A stretch of 5,817 nt of DNA from Phycisphaerales bacterium (lineage in GTDB: Bacteria > Planctomycetota > Phycisphaerae > Tepidisphaerales > Tepidisphaeraceae). The stretch lies in the NCBI GenBank assembly GCA_028288875.1, contig JAQGHK010000443.1, positions 1-5,817 on the forward strand, read 5' to 3'. Position 1 is the first letter of the stretch, and each line of letters begins with the position of its first letter. This document shows positions 1 to 5,685 of the stretch, piece by piece. Under the pieces are notes generated by a model. It made no database searches, was not told the DNA's origin, and saw nothing but the letters and a program-made list of their open reading frames with translations. The translations under genes and the position numbers were made by a program.

Positions 1-21
1 CGGACCGGGGCCATGCTGCGC

Positions 22-198
22 TGACCTGCCTCTTTTCAAACGAGTCCGGTTGCTATGTGAAAATAGCGGCCACTTTGAAGGGAACTGAACATGTCGAGGA
101 TCGTCGCAAGCCCGAGCAGGTCATCGCCAAGTTGCGTGAGGTCGAGGTGGATTTGTCGAAGGGGACGCCGGCGGCGGCAGCGGTGAAGAAGATCGCGG
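22..198 (+). mobile_element. Left-end remnant of an IS3-family insertion sequence
   Basis: From position 22 the sequence starts TGACCTGCC, which resembles the terminal inverted repeat of many IS3-family elements (recalled from the family, not searched). An orfA-like reading frame begins about 70 bases further in, the usual distance for such an element. Similarity to orfA fades after about 198. There is no sign of the rest of orfA, of orfB (the DDE integrase), or of a right-hand inverted repeat anywhere in the window. I read this as a decayed, non-mobile solo left end. The exact outer boundary is a guess because no target-site duplication can be paired. Confidence 0.5.
91..198 (+). pseudogene. 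Truncated, frameshifted IS3-family transposase OrfA fragment
   Basis: The translation RRKPEQVIAKLREVEVDLSK, followed by a stretch ending AAVKKIAV, matches the N-terminal helix-turn-helix part of IS3-family OrfA proteins, typically RRxxPEQIIxKLREAEVxLAxG followed by VCKxLGV. In intact elements this region binds the terminal repeats and is fused by programmed frameshift to OrfB. Here a purine-rich ribosome-binding site (about 77-83) precedes the ATG at 91, which reads Met-Ser-Arg as expected. The conserved part, however, lies in the next frame, entered from about 101, so one base seems to have been lost or gained right after the start. The conserved frame can also be reached from a GTG at 57. 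After about 198 the residues no longer resemble the family and a stop follows at 282-284. It cannot encode a working transposase. Confidence 0.6.
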
Positions 199-300
199 TC
201 AAACGGGCTCAAATCAGGTGGGCAAAGTCGAGGGTTTACGGCCGGAAAAATAGGCAGAACCGGCGTACCAAACCCTGTACTTAACTGTTTCTGTCAAAGC

Positions 301-327
301 GAAAAGCCCGGAAAATCCGGGCTTTTC
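301..327 (-). terminator. Perfect 12-bp hairpin, probable intrinsic terminator (bidirectional in form)
   Basis: The arms GAAAAGCCCGGA (301-312) and TCCGGGCTTTTC (316-327) are perfectly complementary around a 3-base loop. The GC-rich core is flanked by A-rich and T-rich arm ends, so transcripts from either strand end the hairpin with UUUUC. I assign it to the minus strand because it directly follows the tRNA-like T-arm/acceptor fragment at 330-354 on that strand, the usual place for a tRNA terminator. No plus-strand gene in need of termination is visible except the decayed IS fragment. Confidence 0.65.
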
Positions 328-329
328 GA

Positions 330-365
330 TGACTCCAAGGGGATTTGAACCCCTATTCCTTCTTT
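330..365 (-). tRNA. tRNA 3'-half fragment (T-arm plus acceptor 3' strand), not a complete tRNA
   Basis: Read on the minus strand, 354-338 forms a textbook T-arm: stem AGGGG, loop TTCAAAT, stem CCCCT. It is followed by a 7-base acceptor-like strand TGGAGTC (337-331), discriminator-like A at 330, and then the terminator hairpin. A matching 5' acceptor strand (GACTCCA) is absent from the next several hundred minus-strand bases. The 17 bases where an anticodon arm should lie do not pair, and no D-arm is evident. It is therefore a fragment, such as an attachment-site remnant left by an element that integrated into a tRNA gene, or a pseudo-tRNA. A tmRNA-type domain was considered but not supported. 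The 5' boundary given is approximate. Confidence 0.4.
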
Positions 366-368
366 GAT

Positions 369-465
369 CGCCTGGACAGGCGTTTGACCACCTCGAATTC
401 GATACGAATGCCTTCGCAGACCGCGGAAACCGCCCGCGGCTGTCGTAAAACGTAGTTGTCAGCCG
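369..465. repeat. Cluster of three short inverted repeats
   Basis: Three hairpin-forming repeats follow closely: CGCCTG/CAGGCG at 369-374 and 377-382; CCGCGG/CCGCGG at 421-426 and 434-439; and CGGCTG/CAGCCG at 437-442 and 460-465. The last two overlap by three bases, so they cannot form fully together. With the T-arm fragment and terminator hairpin they make a run of potential structure on the minus strand ending in a terminator. This could be a structured RNA or chance pairing in GC-rich DNA. I see no family signature. Confidence 0.35.
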
Positions 466-931
466 CCCCGGGCAGTCGGTGGCCCGCCAAAAGACGGGCT
501 TGGTCGAGTGAAACCCTACAGGCCGTCGTAAACGACGCGTCGCGAATTTGGCCGAACGTCGCACGTCCCCCGGCATACTGCTGCCACGCTGTGAAAATGG
601 TCTGTCTACTGTGCGGTCAGCGGGCCGAACGGAAGATTCGGTCGTAGCCTTTCGTGCGCCGGCCAAAGGGCATCTGCGACATTGTCATAAAGAATTTGCG
701 GATGTGGGGGAGGATTTCTGGCAAATGCGACCTGACCAGATGCTAATTGTCTTGATTGCAGCGGCGTAGTCAGCTATCTGGTTCTATTGAAACGTGGGTG
801 GCGGGGGAGAAGGCTCGGTTCCCGGGCCGTGGGCGGCTTGTGAAAGCTGGCCTTCAAGGTTTCAGGCTTCTTAATAGTGGGTCAGTAGCGGAGGCGTTCT
901 GTGGTTGCGCGCTTTTGACTAAGGAACCGCT
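466..931. other. Gene-free stretch upstream of the GH16 gene
   Basis: Only short open frames occur here, on both strands, with no recognisable protein sequence, no convincing ribosome-binding sites and compositions typical of out-of-frame GC-rich DNA. The last of these frames overlaps the start of the GH16 gene. The stretch must hold the GH16 promoter and leader, but I find no well-spaced -35/-10 pair. A TTGATT at 752-757 lacks a good partner, and TTAATAGT at 871-878 is an isolated -10-like run. No riboswitch consensus was recognised. Confidence 0.5.
921..925 (+). promoter_or_regulatory. Ribosome-binding site fixing the GH16 start
   Basis: AAGGA lies six bases before the ATG at 932. An in-frame TAA at 920-922 overlaps it, so the reading frame cannot start further upstream, and the next ATG is at codon 50. 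This start is therefore firm, which matters because the N-terminus lacks a classical hydrophobic signal peptide. Confidence 0.7.
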
Positions 932-3208
932 ATGCATGCTCCGCGTCCGTTCCGGCCTCGAATCCGTTTGCGAAATGGGCGACCCGTCGAAGCCCTTGAG
1001 CGGCGCGCCTTGCTGTCAGTGACGACGCCGTCGTTCGCATCTTCCTATCAGCAGAGCTGGCTTCAGGATTTTACGACGATGACTTCGCTGAGCGTGTCGG
1101 CCCATGGCCCGATCGGGCCCGGCGGCAGCACTTGGGTCGCCCATAAGCCGGACGGCGGCGATTGGTTTGCCTTCAGCGATCCGGCGGGCAAACTTAGCCC
1201 GTTTGATGTTGATAGCGACGGCCTGACGATCCGTGTTCAGAAAAACGGCGATCCGAACAACGGATTCAACGGCTACACCGGCGGGCTCCTGTCTTCGCTC
1301 GATCATGACGGGAACGGGTTCGCACAGCAGTACGGCTATTTCGAAGTGTCGATGCAAACACCCGGCGGGCCGAACACCTGGCCGGCGTTTTGGCTGCTGA
1401 GCCGCAACGGGCTGGTCAATCCATCGATCGATGTCGCGGAAGTCGACGTCACGGAAAGCTACGGAAACTACGGCGCCGGCCCCAACAACAGCCCGGCGGG
1501 CGATCCTAATGTCACGACGGCGGCTTGGCACCAGTGGAATGCCAACGGCACGCAGAGCTCGGACGGCCATCCAGTAGAAGTCGGCGGCTTTAGCACCGGC
1601 TATCACACGTACGGCGTGGACATCGAGCCGACGGGTCTGACCTACTACGTCGACCGGCAAGTGGCTTGGACGGCCCCAATTTTTGAAGCGGCCAAGCAGC
1701 CGATGTACGTGCTGCTTGATCTGGCCTTGGGCGGCGGCAGCTACAACAACGCCGCCGGCACCGGCTACGACTGGAATCTGACACCCGCCATCAACGACCT
1801 CCATGTTCAATACGTCTCCGTCTGGGCCAGCCCGGCCAGTCCGAATTATTCGCCGGGGCTTTCCGCAGGCGTCACGGGCACAACCATCGGAACCACCGGC
1901 AGCTGGGGGAGCGGAAATACTGGCGTTTACACAGCGTCGGACGGTGCGAACGCCGCCTTTGACGGCGACCTGAACACCTTCTTCGACGCACCCGCATCCA
2001 CTAACGGCCAAGGCGTGTGGGCTGGCCTTGATCTGGGTACGTCGAAGCTCATCACGGCAGTGTCGTTCGCGCCGCGCATCGGCGGCAATGACCGAATGCC
2101 CGGCGGCAAGTTCCAAGCGTCCAATACCGCCGACTTCAGTTCGGGCGTCGTTGATCTGTATCGTATCCCGAGTATGCCGGCCGACGGGATTCAGACGATC
2201 CCAGTCAATTCCGGTACCGCCTTTCGATACGTGCGATATCTTTCGCCGTCCGGTGGTTGGGGCAATATCGCCGAGCTGGCGTTCCAGGCGCTCAAGCCGC
2301 CCGCTGCTCCGAGCGGCGTGGCCGCGACAGCCGCGAGCGGGTCTCAGATTGACCTGTCCTGGAGTACCGTCAATGGTGCTACGGCGTTCAACATCTATCG
2401 TGGCACCCGGCCCGATGGCGAAGGCGCGATAGCGCTGGCCACCAGCGTAACGGGCACCCGCTTCAGCGATCTGACCGTCGCCCCGGGCACGACTTACTAT
2501 TACAAATTGGCTGCGAGCAATCCCTCCGGCGTCGGCCCGCAAAGCGCAGAAGTATCGGCCACGCCGCAAGGCGCGGGGCCGGTCAATCTGACAGGAGCGA
2601 CAATCGGCACAACCGGGAGTTGGCTGACGGGCGATACCGGCGTCTACACCGCGAGCGATGGTGCAAATGCTGCCTTTGACGGCGACCTTGCGACTGCCTT
2701 TGACGCGCCATCCTCCAGTGGCGGCAGTGGGGTGTGGGTCGGAGAAGATCTCCGTGTGCCGAGCGTCATCACGCAGATCACGTTCTCGCCGCGAAGTAAC
2801 TTCGTCGATCGAATGATCGGCGGCCGGTTCCAAGTGTCGAACACTGCGGACTTCTCCAGCGGCGTAGTCGATCTCTACACGATCACCGGCACGCCTTCGG
2901 TCGGCATGCAGACGGTGCTCGTGAACAGCGGGATCGGTTATCGATACTTCCGCTACCTCTCGCCCGCGGCGGGTTGGGGTAACGTTGCTGAAATCGCTTT
3001 GCGTGGAACGGCCTCGGCAACTCCGCCGGTCGTCCCGCCCCCCGGGGACTTCAATGCCGACGGGAAGATCGATTTCAACGATTTTCTCGTTTTGCAGAAC
3101 CACTTTAACCTGCCCGGCACTTACAGCGACGGCGATGCTGATGGCAACGGCTTGGTCGACTTCAATGATTTCCTGATCCTTCAGAACCATTTCGGATTTG
3201 GCACGTAA
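932..3208 (+). CDS. Modular secreted-type GH16 glycoside hydrolase with discoidin-like, FN3 and dockerin domains
   Basis: A 758-residue protein, probably an exported endo-acting polysaccharide hydrolase. Residues 1-30 are arginine-rich and end in LERRALLSV, a variant of the planctomycete LEPR-xLL motif; there is no hydrophobic signal-peptide core. Residues about 35-300 form a GH16 fold. They include YGYFEVSM (134-141), WPAFWLL (150-156), the catalytic EVDVTE with E170 as expected nucleophile, D172 as assistant and E175 as acid/base, YHTYGVDIEP (224-233) and VQYVSVW (292-298). Two similar discoidin/F5-8C-like modules (about 316-453 and 555-691) flank a fibronectin III domain (about 457-546). 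After a proline linker (698-704) comes a dockerin-type pair of calcium loops: D706-N708-D710-D714-D717 and D735-D737-N739-D743-D746. GH16 members cut laminarin, agar, carrageenan, lichenan or xyloglucan; the substrate cannot be decided here. The gene seems to be transcribed alone. Family assignment is sure, specificity is not. Confidence 0.92.
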   Translation: MHAPRPFRPRIRLRNGRPVEALERRALLSVTTPSFASSYQQSWLQDFTTMTSLSVSAHGPIGPGGSTWVAHKPDGGDWFAFSDPAGKLSPFDVDSDGLTIRVQKNGDPNNGFNGYTGGLLSSLDHDGNGFAQQYGYFEVSMQTPGGPNTWPAFWLLSRNGLVNPSIDVAEVDVTESYGNYGAGPNNSPAGDPNVTTAAWHQWNANGTQSSDGHPVEVGGFSTGYHTYGVDIEPTGLTYYVDRQVAWTAPIFEAAKQPMYVLLDLALGGGSYNNAAGTGYDWNLTPAINDLHVQYVSVWASPASPNYSPGLSAGVTGTTIGTTGSWGSGNTGVYTASDGANAAFDGDLNTFFDAPASTNGQGVWAGLDLGTSKLITAVSFAPRIGGNDRMPGGKFQASNTADFSSGVVDLYRIPSMPADGIQTIPVNSGTAFRYVRYLSPSGGWGNIAELAFQALKPPAAPSGVAATAASGSQIDLSWSTVNGATAFNIYRGTRPDGEGAIALATSVTGTRFSDLTVAPGTTYYYKLAASNPSGVGPQSAEVSATPQGAGPVNLTGATIGTTGSWLTGDTGVYTASDGANAAFDGDLATAFDAPSSSGGSGVWVGEDLRVPSVITQITFSPRSNFVDRMIGGRFQVSNTADFSSGVVDLYTITGTPSVGMQTVLVNSGIGYRYFRYLSPAAGWGNVAEIALRGTASATPPVVPPPGDFNADGKIDFNDFLVLQNHFNLPGTYSDGDADGNGLVDFNDFLILQNHFGFGT
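1877..2290 (+). repeat. Discoidin-like module, copy 1 (within the GH16 gene)
   Basis: Encodes residues about 316-453. It aligns without large gaps to copy 2 at 2594-3004. Shared blocks are TIGTTGSW, TGVYTASDGANAAFDGDL, SNTADFSSGVVDLY and RYLSP followed by GWGN-AE. The pattern (an exposed aspartate near FDGDL, a GVW-G-DL strand, and a final strand with AE near the end) fits the F5/8 type C or CBM32-like jelly-roll fold, which in such enzymes usually binds carbohydrate. Binding is inferred, not shown. Confidence 0.7.
2594..3004 (+). repeat. Discoidin-like module, copy 2 (within the GH16 gene)
   Basis: Encodes residues about 555-691. It is separated from copy 1 by the fibronectin III domain. 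SNTADFSSGVVDLY is identical in both copies, while the loops differ (for example FAPRIGGNDRMPGGKFQA against FSPRSNFVDRMIGGRFQV). The codons have drifted more than the protein, so the duplication is not very recent or has been kept alike by selection. Confidence 0.7.
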
Positions 3209-3249
3209 TGGCGGCACTGCTGCAGTCCGAACTGCATGCGTTGCGGTAA

Positions 3250-3278
3250 GGCGCTCAAAATTATTGTTCAGAGGCGCC
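3250..3278 (+). terminator. Possible weak hairpin downstream of the GH16 gene
   Basis: GGCGCTC (3250-3256) can pair with GAGGCGCC (3271-3278), giving seven base pairs with one bulged G around a 14-base AT-rich loop. There is no T-tract after it, so if it ends transcription it is not a standard intrinsic terminator. No other candidate exists between the two genes. Confidence 0.25.
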
Positions 3279-3308
3279 ACTCCGAATTCGGTCGGACGAT
3301 GAGACCGT

Positions 3309-3337
3309 CTGCCACGCCGCCGGTGGTTCGGTAGAAT
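3309..3337 (+). promoter_or_regulatory. Candidate housekeeping-sigma promoter for the HAD-pgi pair
   Basis: CTGCCA (3309-3314, four of six matches to TTGACA) and TAGAAT (3332-3337, five of six matches to TATAAT) are separated by exactly 17 bases. Transcription would start near 3344 and leave a leader of only about 20-25 bases before the HAD start. This is a motif match only. Confidence 0.4.
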
Positions 3338-3367
3338 CCCGGGGCATTCTCGTGTACCAATCGGGTG

Positions 3368-3949
3368 ATGATCGTCGTCCCCGAACACATCAAAGGCCTC
3401 GTTTTCGACTGTGACGGCACCATCGCCCACACTATGCCGCTGCATTACCAGGCATGGGTGCAGGCGCTTGGTGAACACGGCGTCGACTTCCCGGAAGCCC
3501 TCTTTTATGAGTTCGGCGGCATGCCCACCGAAGTTATCATCGCTACGCTGAACGAGCGCCACGGCTATTCGATGCCCGTTGAGGAGACGGCCCACCGTAA
3601 GGAAGACCTCTTCGAACAATTTATCCCGCAGGTCACGCCGATCGAGCCCGTCGTCCAGCTGATTCGCGACAATATCGGCAAGCTCCCGATGGCGGTCGCC
3701 ACTGGCGGCTGGCGGCGCATCGCGACCAAGACGCTGACCGCCATGGGCGTTATCCAACACCTGCAGGCCATCGTTTGTGCCGAGGACGTGAAGCACGGCA
3801 AGCCCGCGCCAGACATCTTCCTGGAAGCCGCCCACCAGATCGGCATCGCGCCGGAACTGTGCATGGCATTCGAAGACGCCAACCTCGGCGTGCAATCCGC
3901 CAAGGCGGCGGGCATGCTGGTGTTGGACGTCCGCTCGTTCACGATGTGA
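3368..3949 (+). CDS. HAD-superfamily (subfamily IA) sugar-phosphate phosphatase or beta-phosphoglucomutase-like protein
   Basis: A cytoplasmic hydrolase of about 193 residues, close to the length of YqaB-type fructose-1-phosphate/6-phosphogluconate phosphatases and a little shorter than beta-phosphoglucomutases. Numbering from the GTG one codon upstream, all four HAD motifs are present: DCDGT (nucleophile D15, acid/base D17), VATG (T113), KHGKPAPD (K146) and FEDANLGVQSA (E170, D171 for magnesium). A small helical cap lies between motifs I and II. The HTMPLHYQAW stretch after motif I is typical of the YqaB/beta-PGM branch. The start could be GTG 3365 or ATG 3368; neither has a clear ribosome-binding site, and an in-frame TAG at 3332-3334 rules out anything much longer. 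It lies 48 bases before pgi on the same strand, suggesting a hexose-phosphate substrate. Phosphatase versus mutase activity cannot be settled by eye. Confidence 0.88.
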   Translation: MIVVPEHIKGLVFDCDGTIAHTMPLHYQAWVQALGEHGVDFPEALFYEFGGMPTEVIIATLNERHGYSMPVEETAHRKEDLFEQFIPQVTPIEPVVQLIRDNIGKLPMAVATGGWRRIATKTLTAMGVIQHLQAIVCAEDVKHGKPAPDIFLEAAHQIGIAPELCMAFEDANLGVQSAKAAGMLVLDVRSFTM

Positions 3950-3997
3950 GCGACCGATACACTTCAGATCGCGAATCACGCAACGGAGGAAAACGAC

Positions 3998-5626
3998 ATG
4001 AGCACTCTCACCCAAACGCCGGCTTGGCAGGCCTTGGCGAAGCATCACGAGTCGATCAAAACCACCACGCTGCGCGACCTGTTCGCCAAGCAGGGCAACC
4101 GGTTCGATCAGTTCAAACTGCAGTTCGAAGACATCCTGCTCGACTTCTCCAAGAACCGCATCACGGATGAAACGCTGAAGCTGCTGCTCGACCTCGTGAA
4201 GCAGGCCAAGGTGGAATCCTGGCGCGACCGCATGTTCAGCGGCGACAAGATCAACACCACCGAGGACCGCGCCGTTCTGCATGTCGCTCTCCGCAATCAA
4301 TCGAATCGGCCGATCAAGGTCGATGGCAAAGACGTCATGCCCGACGTCAACGAAGTGCTGAAGCGGATGAAGGCGTTCAGCGAAGCCGTGCATAGCGGTA
4401 AGCATGTCGGCTACACCGGCAAGAAGATCACGGACATCGTGAACATTGGCATCGGCGGCAGTGATCTCGGCCCGGTGATGGTGACCAATGCGCTCGTGCC
4501 GTACGCCGTGAAGGGCATCAAGGCGCACTTTGTCAGCAATGTCGACGGCACGCACATCGCCGAGGCGCTCAAGCAGTGCGACCCCGAAACCACGCTCTTC
4601 ATCATCGCCAGCAAGACCTTCACCACGCAGGAAACGCTGGCCAACGCGCACAGCGCCCGCGACTGGTTCCTGGCGACGGCGAAAGACAAGGCGCACGTCG
4701 CCAAGCACTTCGTCGCCGTCTCCACGAATGCGGGCGAGGTCAGCAAGTTCGGCATTGATACCGCCAACATGTTCGGCTTCTGGGACTGGGTCGGCGGGCG
4801 ATATTCGCTTTGGAGCGCCATCGGCCTGTCGATCATCCTGTATGTCGGTTTCGACAATTTTGAGAAGCTGCTCGCCGGCGGGCATTCGATGGACAACCAT
4901 TTTGCCTCCACGCCGCTGGAGAAGAATCTGCCGGTGATCCTGGCGGTCATTGGCCTCTGGTACAACGACTTTTTTGACGCCCAGACCGAGGCGATTCTGC
5001 CGTACGATCAGTACCTCAGCCGGTTCGCCGCGTATTTCCAGCAGGGCGACATGGAGAGCAACGGCAAGGGCGTCGACCGCGACGGCCACAAGATCGACGA
5101 CTACCAGACCGGCCCGATCCTCTGGGGCGAACCCGGCACGAACGGCCAGCACGCGTTCTATCAGCTCATCCACCAGGGCACGAAGCTGATCCCCTGCGAC
5201 TTCATCGGCTTCGCGAAATCCCACAACCCGCTCGGCCGGCATCACGTGATGCTGATGAGCAACTTCTTCGCCCAGACCGAAGCCCTCGCCTTCGGCAAAA
5301 CCCCTGAGCAGGTCCGCACAGAACTCGGCGACAAGGTGCCCGACGCCCTCATCCAGCAACGCAGCTTCCCCGGCAACCGCCCGACAAACAGCCTGCTGAT
5401 CAAAGAACTGACGCCGTACACGCTGGGTCAGCTCATCGCCCTATATGAGCACAAGATCTTCGTGCAGGGCATCGTCTGGAACATCAACAGCTTCGACCAA
5501 TGGGGCGTCGAGCTGGGCAAGCAATTGGCTGGGAAGATCCTGCCGGAACTGGAAGCGGCAGGCACGGTGTCGAGCCACGATTCATCGACCAACGGGCTGA
5601 TCAACCACTTCACATCGACCAAGTAA
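3998..5626 (+). CDS. pgi: Glucose-6-phosphate isomerase
   Basis: A complete 542-residue cytoplasmic enzyme, the usual length for the long bacterial/eukaryotic PGI type, interconverting glucose 6-phosphate and fructose 6-phosphate in glycolysis and gluconeogenesis. Visible signatures are the SIS-domain phosphate site NIGIGGSDLGP (149-159), SKTFTTQET (205-213), PGI signature 1 WVGGRYSLWSAIGL (264-277, with R267), ESNGKG (catalytic base E353), GQHAFYQLIHQGT (H385, sugar-ring opening) and signature 2 around FDQWGVELGK (499-508, K508). All catalytic residues are therefore present. A strong ribosome-binding site, CGGAGGA (3984-3990), sits seven bases before the ATG. It is preceded by the HAD phosphatase gene at 48 bases, probably in one transcript, and followed by a strong terminator. 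Nothing appears damaged. Confidence 0.98.
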   Translation: MSTLTQTPAWQALAKHHESIKTTTLRDLFAKQGNRFDQFKLQFEDILLDFSKNRITDETLKLLLDLVKQAKVESWRDRMFSGDKINTTEDRAVLHVALRNQSNRPIKVDGKDVMPDVNEVLKRMKAFSEAVHSGKHVGYTGKKITDIVNIGIGGSDLGPVMVTNALVPYAVKGIKAHFVSNVDGTHIAEALKQCDPETTLFIIASKTFTTQETLANAHSARDWFLATAKDKAHVAKHFVAVSTNAGEVSKFGIDTANMFGFWDWVGGRYSLWSAIGLSIILYVGFDNFEKLLAGGHSMDNHFASTPLEKNLPVILAVIGLWYNDFFDAQTEAILPYDQYLSRFAAYFQQGDMESNGKGVDRDGHKIDDYQTGPILWGEPGTNGQHAFYQLIHQGTKLIPCDFIGFAKSHNPLGRHHVMLMSNFFAQTEALAFGKTPEQVRTELGDKVPDALIQQRSFPGNRPTNSLLIKELTPYTLGQLIALYEHKIFVQGIVWNINSFDQWGVELGKQLAGKILPELEAAGTVSSHDSSTNGLINHFTSTK

Positions 5627-5650
5627 CCTTTCCCAAAAAGTCGCTTCACC

Positions 5651-5685
5651 CAGCAGCGATGGCTCCAGCCATCGCTGCTGTTTTT
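5651..5685 (+). terminator. Strong intrinsic terminator after pgi
   Basis: CAGCAGCGATGGCT (5651-5664) and AGCCATCGCTGCTG (5667-5680) pair perfectly over 14 bases around a nominal two-base loop (in practice a somewhat shorter stem with a larger loop). Five T residues follow (5681-5685). It lies 24 bases after the pgi stop codon, so it should end the HAD-pgi transcript. Confidence 0.9.

Noticed and set aside
113..122. GAGCAGGTCA as a possible right-hand inverted repeat of the IS element
   Set aside because: It lies inside the conserved orfA coding sequence (Glu-Gln-Val-Ile), so the match to the reverse of the left end is most likely chance.
214..666. Minus-strand open frame of 150 codons
   Set aside because: It reads through the tRNA-like fragment and the terminator hairpin (giving the typical tRNA-shadow peptide GSNPLG), has no recognisable domain and no clear ribosome-binding site.
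330..680. A tmRNA on the minus strand, suggested by the T-arm near the 3' end and a GCT GAC AAC TAC GTT TTA run near 463-446 that recalls a proteolysis tag
   Set aside because: The tag frame does not continue to Ala-Ala and a stop, no 5' strand pairs with the acceptor half TGGAGTC, and the conserved tmRNA 5' end is not found.
456..1022. Three small plus-strand open frames (456-647, 548-769, 756-1022)
   Set aside because: They overlap each other, lack good ribosome-binding sites and recognisable sequence, and the last runs into the GH16 gene out of frame.
3775..4170. Plus-strand open frame overlapping the HAD and pgi genes
   Set aside because: It is an out-of-frame shadow, rich in arginine as expected for a shifted GC-rich frame, and both genes it overlaps are strongly supported.
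1016..5359. Minus-strand open frame of 1447 codons as a real giant protein
   Set aside because: It mirrors three well-supported genes codon by codon in the one antisense phase where only TTA, CTA and TCA make stops. It has no recognisable domain, starts at TTG, and runs through two intergenic gaps that merely happen to be multiples of three.
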